From NCBI GenBank assembly GCA_023409615.1, contig JAEYRF010000092.1, positions 1-18,438 on the forward strand: a stretch of DNA of 18,438 nucleotides. The letters run 5' to 3'. The notes under the pieces are model-generated. The model ran no database searches, was not told the DNA's origin, and worked only from the letters and a program-made list of their open reading frames with translations. Position numbers and translations under genes: made by a program. How positions within the stretch are numbered: position 1 is the stretch's first letter; each line of letters opens with the position of its first letter. This DNA is from Bacillota bacterium. GTDB lineage: Bacteria > Bacillota > Clostridia > Acetivibrionales > DTU013. This document shows positions 12,304 through 18,438 of the stretch, piece after piece.

Positions 12304-13388
12304 TGCTGATCATAGCATCTGCCGGATTCCTGAATAAGTATGCTAAGAAGCGTGATAAAATGCTTCTTGTAATGTTTTATGCAATGTTGCTTAGCGTTTT
12401 GAGTGAGTTTGCGTTTACAATATATGTTGATGTTTATGGAATATATAATTATTCAGGGCATATTCTTAAATTCATATCAATGTTTATGATTTTCCGTGCA
12501 ATATTTGCGAAAAATATAAAGGCGCCTTATATTGCTCTGACTAATGCTCAAAAAGCACTGAAAGATCATGCAGACCATCTGGACCGGACTGTAGAGCAGC
12601 GTACCAGACAGTTGAAGGTTATTAATGCAAGGCTTATGGAAGACCTTGAATATGCCAGGGACATACAAAAATCAATGCTTCCGGTGTACCTTCCCGATAC
12701 ACCGCAGATAGGGTTTAGTTCCGTTTATTTGTCGGCAGAGAGACTAAGCGGCGATTTTTATGATGTATTCAAGCTTGATGATAGCAATTTCGGCTTCTAC
12801 CTCTGCGATGTTTCTGGTCATGGGGTGCCGGCAGCGATGCTTACAGTATTTTTAAAACAGTGTGTTGACAGCATTGTGGAGTCTGACAGACATAAAGGTA
12901 CCATATCATCACCTTCTAGCGTGCTTCAGAAGGTTTATGATGCTTTTAACCAATCCAATTTTAAGGACAATGTCTACATCGTATTGATTTGTTTGCTTTA
13001 TAATACGGAAGAAAAGAAGTTAATATACAGTTCGGGAGGATTGAATGAAGCACCTCTTTTGGTTCATGCCAATGGAGAAGTTGAAGAAATTGAAATCAGC
13101 GGATTCCCGATTTGTAAACTCAAAGAAGTATATTCCACACCTTTCACTGAATTTGATTTACAATTAACCGACGGGGACAGGCTGTATTTGTACACAGATG
13201 GGCTTGTAGAAGCTCAAAGCAGCCAAAACACTCAATATTCAAAGGAAAGATTGAAGCAATTGCTCCAGAAGCATTGCGATAAGCCCCTGAATGAACTGAC
13301 TGAGACGATTTCAAAGGAGCTTAATGATTTTTCTGCCGGAGAAAAATTGAACGATGATGTAACATTACTGGCTGTAGAGATCAGATAG
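12297..13388 (+). CDS. SpoIIE/RsbU-type PP2C phosphatase with truncated MASE3 sensor
   Basis: A 363-residue frame. Residues 1-80 hold two to three membrane segments and the end of a MASE3 domain (SEFAFTIYVDVYG, 36-48; GHILKFISMFMIFRAIF, 54-70). A coiled linker with EQRTRQLKVINARL follows (about 82-125), then a SpoIIE-type PP2C domain: RDIQKSMLP (121-129), GDFYD (152-156), CDVSGHG (170-176), LYTDGLVEA (298-306) and LNDDVTLL (351-358). The metal-binding aspartates are present, so the catalytic part looks intact. Such enzymes dephosphorylate anti-sigma-factor antagonists in partner-switching pathways; no such partner is in the window. No ribosome site precedes the ATG at 12297 or 12303, and the start overlaps the stop of the N-terminal fragment. 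It is therefore either a pseudogene 3' part or made by translational coupling. Confidence 0.8.
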   Translation: MLMLIIASAGFLNKYAKKRDKMLLVMFYAMLLSVLSEFAFTIYVDVYGIYNYSGHILKFISMFMIFRAIFAKNIKAPYIALTNAQKALKDHADHLDRTVEQRTRQLKVINARLMEDLEYARDIQKSMLPVYLPDTPQIGFSSVYLSAERLSGDFYDVFKLDDSNFGFYLCDVSGHGVPAAMLTVFLKQCVDSIVESDRHKGTISSPSSVLQKVYDAFNQSNFKDNVYIVLICLLYNTEEKKLIYSSGGLNEAPLLVHANGEVEEIEISGFPICKLKEVYSTPFTEFDLQLTDGDRLYLYTDGLVEAQSSQNTQYSKERLKQLLQKHCDKPLNELTETISKELNDFSAGEKLNDDVTLLAVEIR

Positions 13389-13398
13389 CAGTTAAATG

Positions 13399-13427
13399 TT
13401 GAAATTTGTTTAAATTGTTGTTATTAT
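13399..13427 (+). promoter_or_regulatory. Predicted sigma-A promoter of the GGDEF-EAL gene
   Basis: TTGAAA (13399-13404) and TATTAT (13422-13427) are separated by exactly 17 bp in the gap after the phosphatase stop. Transcription would start near 13434, about 50 nt before the ATG at 13486. Confidence 0.6.
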
Positions 13428-13485
13428 GTAAAGAGATACATTAATCGGCAAGGAAGTACATCATATTCCAGTGAGAGGTATTTAC

Positions 13486-15360
13486 ATGCAAACAAGCAGA
13501 AATACTGTAAACCACCCGATTGATATTATAAGGCCTTTCAATTATACTTCGCCGACAGAATGGGCAAAAATTGTTATCTGTACATTAATCTATATTTCCG
13601 CAGCGACTCTCTTAAGAGTAATAGGCACCAATGAGGCAAATCTTATCGTTATATTTGGTACATTATTCAACACCTATGTATTCAGCGGAATCTTAGCTCA
13701 GATTCAGGTGCTTGCCTGCGTTTACCTTGCAGTAAATACCATGGCCAAGGGTTATTTCACAGCAATTGTGATAAATATATTTGGGACTATCTTTACTTTT
13801 ATGGGCATCATAGTAGACAAATCCAGCAACGCATTGCCAGGTGTTTCCATATATTTGGGGACGATCGTTATTGTTACAATAATTTATGAATACAGGAAAC
13901 GGTTGAGCATTTCTGTAAAGGAAATGGCTTCTCAAAAGGAGGAGCTCTATTGTCTACACGAAGAATTAACGCTCTCCCAAGAAAAATTACGTCATAAGAA
14001 TGAGCAATTGGTGAAATATAATAACATCTTAGAGGACAATGAGAAGCAGCTGCGTCATATGGCTCACTTCGACTCTCTTACAGGATTACCAAACCGTAAC
14101 AAGATAATTGAAGAATTAGATGCTCTCATCTGTGCATCAGCAAAAAGTAAGTCAAGCTTTTCATTTGTTTTTATTGATCTTGACAATTTCAAGCAAATAA
14201 ATGACTTTATGGGGCATTATATAGGGGATATAATACTTAATGCAGTAGTCGAGCGTTGGAGGCCGTATATCAACGTCAGCGATGTTCTGGGTCGTCTGGG
14301 CGGAGATGAGTTTTCACTAATCATACGTCGTGATATGAGCCGGGATGATATATATTCCTACGTTGACTCAATTAGAAATTCGATGTCGTCTGCTTTCGTT
14401 AATCAAGATAAGGAGTTTTTTATGAGTGCAAGCTTTGGAATCTGTCTTTACCCTCAGGATGGAGATAGTTCGACCGAGCTTCTGAAAAAATCAGATATTG
14501 CAATGTATAATGTAAAGAATTCCGGGAAAAACGGTATAAAGTTTTTCTGTCAGACAATGCAAAACGAGATACATGAGAAAATACTGCTTGAAAGCGGTCT
14601 TAAGCGTGCCATTGCAAACAATGAGCTGTATATCGATTACCAGCCTCAGTATTTCAGTGGAACAAATCAAATAAGAGGGTTTGAAGCCCTGGCCAGATGG
14701 AAATCTCCTGAGTTGGGACAGGTCAGTCCTATAAAATTCATACCGGTGGCAGAAAATTCTGGTCAGATAATTAACATCGGTGAATGGATTCTGACAAAAG
14801 TTCTGAAGAAATTCAAAAGCATTCAACTAACAGGCTGCAATGATTATATAGTATCAGTTAATATATCCGTTGTTCAGATAATACATCCCTCTTTCGTGGA
14901 TATGGTCCAAAGGATCCTTGATGATACCGGTTTTGATGGTAGGCACCTTGAGTTTGAAGTGACAGAGTCAGTATTTATTTCAAATCTCGGCAAAGTAGTA
15001 GAAGTCCTAGTTCGTTTAAAAAATATGGGCATACGTATCGCACTGGATGATTTCGGTACGGGCTATGCTTCACTGAAAAATCTTCAGATACTGCCAATCG
15101 ATACTTTGAAAATTGACAAGTCATTCATAGACAGCATAGGACAGCAAAATCATGATGATAGGCTCATAAGTGCGATAATTTCGCTAATCCATGAGTTTCA
15201 GGTTACTGTCGTAGCCGAAGGAGTTGAAAATGAAATTCAGTTGGATTATCTTACGAAAAAGGGCTGCGACTGTATTCAGGGCTTTCTTCTGAGCCCCCCG
15301 ATAGGAGAAGCACAGCTGGACAAGCTAATCCCCAATTCATGCAAAGAAATCATAGAATAA
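13486..15360 (+). CDS. Membrane-anchored GGDEF-EAL cyclic-di-GMP enzyme
   Basis: A 624-residue protein. About four to five membrane segments occupy residues 20-135, followed by a coiled coil (about 140-190). The diguanylate cyclase domain has the intact motif GGDEF at 272-276. The phosphodiesterase domain has EAL at 400-402, the EVTES segment, DDFGTGY with D521/D522, KIDKSFI and AEGVE. Both active sites look complete, so it could make or break down cyclic di-GMP. The usual RxxD inhibitory site before GGDEF reads NVSD, so feedback inhibition there is probably lost. The N-terminal membrane region is not a family I can name. The frame opens at GTG 13471, but AGAGG (13474-13478) precedes the ATG at 13486 by 7 nt, which is the likely start. 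It has its own promoter at 13399-13427. Confidence 0.93.
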   Translation: MQTSRNTVNHPIDIIRPFNYTSPTEWAKIVICTLIYISAATLLRVIGTNEANLIVIFGTLFNTYVFSGILAQIQVLACVYLAVNTMAKGYFTAIVINIFGTIFTFMGIIVDKSSNALPGVSIYLGTIVIVTIIYEYRKRLSISVKEMASQKEELYCLHEELTLSQEKLRHKNEQLVKYNNILEDNEKQLRHMAHFDSLTGLPNRNKIIEELDALICASAKSKSSFSFVFIDLDNFKQINDFMGHYIGDIILNAVVERWRPYINVSDVLGRLGGDEFSLIIRRDMSRDDIYSYVDSIRNSMSSAFVNQDKEFFMSASFGICLYPQDGDSSTELLKKSDIAMYNVKNSGKNGIKFFCQTMQNEIHEKILLESGLKRAIANNELYIDYQPQYFSGTNQIRGFEALARWKSPELGQVSPIKFIPVAENSGQIINIGEWILTKVLKKFKSIQLTGCNDYIVSVNISVVQIIHPSFVDMVQRILDDTGFDGRHLEFEVTESVFISNLGKVVEVLVRLKNMGIRIALDDFGTGYASLKNLQILPIDTLKIDKSFIDSIGQQNHDDRLISAIISLIHEFQVTVVAEGVENEIQLDYLTKKGCDCIQGFLLSPPIGEAQLDKLIPNSCKEIIE

Positions 15361-15379
15361 CTCTAAAATCGATAATTCA

Positions 15380-15388
15380 TGGTATAAT
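15380..15388 (+). promoter_or_regulatory. Possible extended -10 promoter of the radical SAM gene
   Basis: TGGTATAAT (15380-15388) is an extended -10 (TGnTATAAT) without a good -35. It lies just before the GGAGGA ribosome site (15395-15400), so the mRNA would have a very short leader. Confidence 0.35.
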
Positions 15389-15408
15389 GCATTCGGAGGA
15401 ATAATAGA

Positions 15409-16272
15409 ATGCATTTTGTCGATGTTAAAGGGATTTTGTCCGCAAAAAACGGAATGAACATTTATCGCGGCTGTTCACATGGCTGTATCTACTGCGACAG
15501 CAGGTCAGTGTGTTATCAGATAAAACATGATTTTGAGGATATTGAGGTAAAACAAAACGCACCGAAGCTGCTTGAAGATACTCTAAGACGCAAACGAAAA
15601 AAGTGTATGATTGGGACGGGCTCGATGTGCGATCCGTATATGCACTGCGAGGAGAAGCTCGGCCTGACACGAAAATGCCTTGAAATCATTGACCGCTACG
15701 GCTTTGGACTTGCGATACAGACGAAATCAAGCCGTATTGTTCGCGACCTTGATTTACTGAAAAGCATAAACCAAAAATCAAAATGTGTGGTTCAAATGAC
15801 ACTTACCACGTATGATGAAAACCTCTGCCGAATTATCGAACCAAATGTCTCTACTACGCGAGAACGCTTTGAAACGCTTAAAATAATGCGTGACAACGCG
15901 ATTCCAACAGTTGTTTGGTTGTCTCCGATACTGCCGTTTATAAACGACAACGAGGAAAACCTGTGCGGTATTCTGAAATATTGCTTTGACGCAGGTGTAA
16001 AATGTATTATATGCTTCGGAATCGGTATAACCTTGCGTGAGGGTGACCGCGAGTATTACTATGCTGCGCTGGACCGCCACTTTCCCGGAATTAAGCAAAA
16101 ATACATCCGCCGGTTCGGCTTATCTTATGAATGCACAAGTGACAACAGTAACATTCTTATGGAAATATTTCATTCCGAATGTAATGCTCATGGCGTGGCA
16201 CATAATGTCGGCGATATTTTTGAATATTTACATGACTTCCCGCAGACCGATAACCAGATGAGCATGTTTTAG
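15409..16272 (+). CDS. SPL-like radical SAM protein
   Basis: A 287-residue radical S-adenosylmethionine enzyme. The cluster motif is C22-x3-C26-x2-C29 (CSHGCIYC), preceded by GMNIYRGC as in spore photoproduct lyase-like proteins. A second hallmark of this subgroup, a GTGSMCDPY...E stretch (69-82), follows, then QTKSSRIVRDLDLL and a VWLSPILPFINDNEENL segment with the PxxPxxND pattern. These proteins (COG1533 type) are common and mostly uncharacterised. It lacks the length and DNA-binding C terminus of true SplB, so DNA repair should not be assumed. GGAGGA lies 9 nt before the ATG. It follows the GGDEF-EAL gene by 48 nt but may have its own promoter, and it is convergent with the PhzF-family gene. 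Confidence 0.88.
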   Translation: MHFVDVKGILSAKNGMNIYRGCSHGCIYCDSRSVCYQIKHDFEDIEVKQNAPKLLEDTLRRKRKKCMIGTGSMCDPYMHCEEKLGLTRKCLEIIDRYGFGLAIQTKSSRIVRDLDLLKSINQKSKCVVQMTLTTYDENLCRIIEPNVSTTRERFETLKIMRDNAIPTVVWLSPILPFINDNEENLCGILKYCFDAGVKCIICFGIGITLREGDREYYYAALDRHFPGIKQKYIRRFGLSYECTSDNSNILMEIFHSECNAHGVAHNVGDIFEYLHDFPQTDNQMSMF

Positions 16273-16302
16273 AAATTGGCAGCAATGACTAAATTCTATT
16301 TA

Positions 16303-17181
16303 TTAGAAATAATAGCTGCCTTCGATCCTCAATGTTGCGCTGCCGCCAAACAAAATCTTCTCCCCTTCGGTAGCTAGCTTTACAACATTATAAACCCTGT
16401 CATTACCGCCCTGTTCGACTGAAACCGGGCTACCATCCCAAATGCCGTGCTTGAGCATGTAATTCCCGAACGCACTATTTCCGGAGCCTGTCGCCGGATC
16501 CTCCAAATACCCGAATTTCGGGGCAAAAACCCTTGTATGGGCAATAAAATCGCTTGTAGAAGTCTCTTTGCTGAAAATAAGTATGATATCAATTCCGTTT
16601 TTAATACAAAATTCCCTCAGCTTTACCTCATCAGGAAAAACAGATATCTCTTTGTCCAGCTTTGAAACAGGAATTAATAAAGTTCTGAGGCCGGCATCGA
16701 TAAAATCTAATGGATAATAATCCGAAATATCTTCATTCTTAAGTCCAAGAGCTTCCACGGTTTCTGTCTGTGATACCGCAACCTCCAGATACTGTGCTTT
16801 TGGCGCCGTTATGTATATGGCATTCTCCGTCCTGATCCTGTTATAAACAGTCAACTCACCCTTTTTATTTGTATCGATCAGGATCTCATCACGTTCAAGA
16901 AGTTTCGCATCGTTACTGATGTATTCAAACATCGCCGCAATCGTTCCATGCCCGCAAAAGTCCACTTCACATTCAGAAGAATAATAAGTAAGCTTACATT
17001 CTGCTTTCTCTGAATCTGTGCAAAACACGACTTCAGATACAAAACCCTTATGCTGCCGGCCAATTTGAAGCATTTCTGCAGGTGTCAGGGTCTCTTTACC
17101 CAAATACAGGCAGGCTGCCGGATTCCCAAGTGAATCTCCCGAGGTAAACGCATCGATTTTTTTATAGATATATTTCTTCAT
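16303..17181 (-). CDS. PhzF-family isomerase/epimerase-like protein
   Basis: A 292-residue cytoplasmic protein with the two-lobed diaminopimelate epimerase-like fold of the PhzF family. Markers: an N-terminal IDAFTSGDSLGNPAAC stretch (9-24), the segment VSEVVF with E50 at the position of the catalytic glutamate of PhzF, CGHGT (76-80), and DPATGSGN (228-235). Length is typical (260-300). PhzF itself isomerises a phenazine precursor, but no other phenazine genes are present. This is more likely a general small-molecule isomerase whose substrate cannot be told. GGAGAGGAG lies about 6 nt before the ATG. It follows the GNAT gene on the same strand after 95 nt and ends convergent with the radical SAM gene. 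Confidence 0.9.
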   Translation of the reverse strand: MKKYIYKKIDAFTSGDSLGNPAACLYLGKETLTPAEMLQIGRQHKGFVSEVVFCTDSEKAECKLTYYSSECEVDFCGHGTIAAMFEYISNDAKLLERDEILIDTNKKGELTVYNRIRTENAIYITAPKAQYLEVAVSQTETVEALGLKNEDISDYYPLDFIDAGLRTLLIPVSKLDKEISVFPDEVKLREFCIKNGIDIILIFSKETSTSDFIAHTRVFAPKFGYLEDPATGSGNSAFGNYMLKHGIWDGSPVSVEQGGNDRVYNVVKLATEGEKILFGGSATLRIEGSYYF

Positions 17182-17219
17182 AGACTACTCCTCTCCATTT
17201 CTAATACTTTATTAGTCTA
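17181..17219 (-). promoter_or_regulatory. Possible mRNA hairpin around the phzF ribosome site
   Basis: On the - strand TAGACTA (17219-17213) can pair with TAGTCTA (17187-17181). The last A of the second arm is the first base of the ATG, and the ribosome site GGAGAGGAG lies in the loop. An inner CTAATA-AAG-TATTAG hairpin competes. Translational control is possible but the stems are AT-rich and weak. Confidence 0.3.
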
Positions 17220-17276
17220 TTTCTCAGGCTTTTACTTTCCTTCAGCTATATTAACATCACCAGCCGATCCTAGTAA

Positions 17277-18122
17277 CTAAGGGGAATCAGGATTATCTGC
17301 ATTAAGCTTAATGAACAAATAATCATCAAAATGCTCAAACCCCAGAGCCGAATATGCTTTAACAGCAGGTATATTATTTTTCCTGACAAAGAGCGTCGGC
17401 ATTTTCTTTCTCAATATTATTCGTTTGCATAATTCAGAAACCACGGCTTTACAATATCCCTTACCCCGCTCTTCCTCTTCTGTGTATACCGAACCAATCT
17501 GATTTATCGTATCTGTATATGTTTGTATATTGGCATATGCCACCATTTTCCCATCCTTAACTGCAATTACTTTATCTGCTTCATGGCTTGTTATTGTTAA
17601 AGAGTTTTTAACATCATCATAACTAACACTCTCATGAAATCCATTATTACGAACTCGAATAATAAACTCAATTACTCCTTTATCATCAGCCATTTGCTGC
17701 GGGTCAATGAATTTAATGCCCCTAACGTTATGGGGTTTGAAATCTTTATTTACAAAATAGCTGCTCTCGTTACACTCCACAATATCTTTTGTTTCTTTAA
17801 TACACTGGTAGATAGGTCTAATAATTCTATCCATCCCCATCAGAAACTCCGTGTTTCGCTCTTGTATCAAATTAATAAATGGAGTAATGGCATCCTGTGT
17901 TTCATAATGCGGAATACAACTTCCAAGGTTATAGAAAGGAAGTATACCTGCCAAATTGCCACCTTTGAAAAAGCCGAAATAATCCGCACATCTTCTATTG
18001 TCCTTTCTGTTTTCTACTCCAAACTCTACAACATTGGCGTATAAAAATGAAGTTTCAATCTCATTTCTATGAAGATATTCTAAAATCATTTGTTTGTCTT
18101 GATCATTGAGCAAACGAATCAT
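17277..18122 (-). CDS. GNAT-family N-acetyltransferase
   Basis: A 281-residue protein with a C-terminal GNAT domain (about 150-272). The acetyl-CoA site is visible as IGSVYTEEEERGKGYCKAVV (209-228), with the R-x-x-G/A-type loop RGKG (219-222), followed by motif B NNIPAVKAYSALGF (249-262). The N-terminal half (1-140) is a second, degenerate domain, as in two-domain GNATs. Substrate unknown. The open frame extends to 18203, but GGGGGG lies 6 nt before the ATG at 18122, and the upstream part overlaps a hairpin-rich leader, so I use 18122. A consensus-like promoter at 18284-18256 gives a leader of about 127 nt. PhzF-like protein follows on the same strand. Confidence 0.87.
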   Translation of the reverse strand: MIRLLNDQDKQMILEYLHRNEIETSFLYANVVEFGVENRKDNRRCADYFGFFKGGNLAGILPFYNLGSCIPHYETQDAITPFINLIQERNTEFLMGMDRIIRPIYQCIKETKDIVECNESSYFVNKDFKPHNVRGIKFIDPQQMADDKGVIEFIIRVRNNGFHESVSYDDVKNSLTITSHEADKVIAVKDGKMVAYANIQTYTDTINQIGSVYTEEEERGKGYCKAVVSELCKRIILRKKMPTLFVRKNNIPAVKAYSALGFEHFDDYLFIKLNADNPDSP

Positions 18123-18154
18123 TACTAACCCCCCATTATAAAATCCCACAGAAC

Positions 18155-18212
18155 CACTCGCCAGAGTGACTCCGCAGGATACATGATACTGCGTGTAGGA
18201 CATCCATCGTCC
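18155..18212 (-). promoter_or_regulatory. Three-hairpin mRNA leader of the GNAT gene
   Basis: On the - strand three GC-richer hairpins follow one another: GGAC/GTCC (18212-18209 with 18201-18198, 7-nt loop), CGCAG/CTGCG (18193-18189 with 18177-18173, 11-nt loop) and CACTC/GAGTG (18168-18164 with 18159-18155, 4-nt loop). They lie between the predicted promoter and the ATG at 18122. It does not match a riboswitch class I know. A coding role as an N-terminal extension is the alternative. Confidence 0.4.
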
Positions 18213-18255
18213 CTATGTTGCTTGCAAAATTGCTAAACATACTCACTTTTCAGGT

Positions 18256-18284
18256 ATTATTACATGTATTTTCCATATTGTCAA
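18256..18284 (-). promoter_or_regulatory. Predicted sigma-A promoter of the GNAT gene
   Basis: On the - strand a consensus TTGACA (18284-18279) is followed after 17 bp by AATAAT (18261-18256), which matches the -10 consensus at five of six positions. Transcription would start near 18249. Confidence 0.55.
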
Positions 18285-18320
18285 TGCCAAAGGCTGTACT
18301 TTTTTTGCATCCGTGAAATG

Positions 18321-18354
18321 AAAAAGTAAATGCAACCTTGGGGATGCATTTACT
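18321..18354 (-). terminator. Intrinsic terminator of a transcript entering from the right
   Basis: On the - strand, AGTAAATGCA (18354-18345) pairs perfectly with TGCATTTACT (18334-18325) around a 10-nt loop, and the stem runs into TTTTT (18325-18321). It lies upstream of the GNAT promoter, so it would end a leftward transcript that starts outside the window. The remaining sequence to the right edge (18355-18438) shows no gene. Confidence 0.6.
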
Positions 18355-18438
18355 ACTTCCACGTTGCAGTAACATATTCCAAACTGGTTCCAAAACCGTA
18401 GTTGCAATTAGCTTTTCCAAAAGAAAGTTATGTATAAT

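Noticed and set aside
13853..13864. ATTTGGGGACGA in the GGDEF-EAL gene, matching part of the feoB repeat.
   Set aside because: Only about 12 bases match, without the TTTCTT part or inverted arms, and it encodes an ordinary membrane segment; likely chance.
15409..16272. Spore photoproduct lyase (SplB).
   Set aside because: The protein is shorter than SplB and matches the general SPL-like radical SAM group; no repair function can be claimed.
16278..16320. GGCAGC/GCTGCC arms around an AT-rich inner hairpin between the radical SAM and PhzF genes.
   Set aside because: Arms are only 6 bp with a 31-nt spacing, and no T-run follows on either strand; too weak to call a bidirectional terminator.
16303..17181. 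Phenazine biosynthesis based on the PhzF-like gene.
   Set aside because: No other phenazine genes are present and the family is broad; the substrate is unknown.
18155..18212. tRNA gene suggested by three consecutive short stems.
   Set aside because: Loop sizes (7, 11, 4), missing acceptor pairing and no T-loop consensus rule out a tRNA.

Overview
The window looks like a chromosomal segment of an anaerobic or facultatively anaerobic low-GC Bacillota (Clostridia-like) bacterium. Signs of this are AT-rich intergenic DNA, strong AAGGAGG-type ribosome sites, GTG and TTG starts backed by those sites, a clostridial-type single-cluster ferredoxin, a paired short-chain chromate transporter, FeoAB and a DUF2935 protein. 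I cannot name the genus from sequence alone. No rRNA, tRNA, CRISPR array, prophage or complete insertion sequence is visible.

Layout from left to right. (1) 1-1537: a ferredoxin and two half-size CHR-domain transporters on the + strand, next to the upstream signals of a divergent gene that lies off the left edge. (2) 1538-1795: an intergenic stretch mostly filled by a ~160 bp element with long terminal inverted repeats, possibly a MITE or a structured RNA. (3) 1796-8822: an ion and metal block. trkA-trkH (K+ uptake) and a DtxR/MntR-family metal repressor lie on the - strand, feoA-feoB (Fe2+ uptake) is divergent on the + strand, and a ferritin-like DUF2935 gene is convergent. The trkA leader carries a promoter, a perfect palindrome at the expected transcription start and an intrinsic terminator before the start codon, so attenuation is possible. 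(4) 8936-9661: one gene encoding an N-terminal Phd/YefM antitoxin-like domain fused to a Uma2 (PD-(D/E)XK-type) domain, with a good sigma-A promoter overlapped by two copies of the same palindrome. (5) 9817-12037: a DEAD-box RNA helicase on the - strand, then on the + strand a small Cys-rich protein and a pentapeptide-repeat protein; two strong unexplained dyads lie between. (6) 12121-15360: signalling genes. A MASE3-SpoIIE phosphatase gene appears broken by an internal deletion with a frame change, followed by a membrane GGDEF-EAL protein with its own promoter. (7) 15409-18438: an SPL-like radical SAM protein, a PhzF-family protein, and a GNAT acetyltransferase with a hairpin-rich leader; an intrinsic terminator at the right edge closes a transcript entering from outside.

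The most coherent functional unit is the metal/ion block: a predicted Fe/Mn-responsive repressor sits between K+ uptake and Fe2+ uptake genes, and a likely metal-binding protein lies just beyond. The best candidates for something undescribed are the Phd-Uma2 fusion with its double operator, the trkA leader, the REP-like repeat read through inside feoB, and the inverted-repeat element at 1579-1742. Several start codons were moved inward from the longest open frame because a Shine-Dalgarno site points to an internal ATG or GTG; each entry says so.
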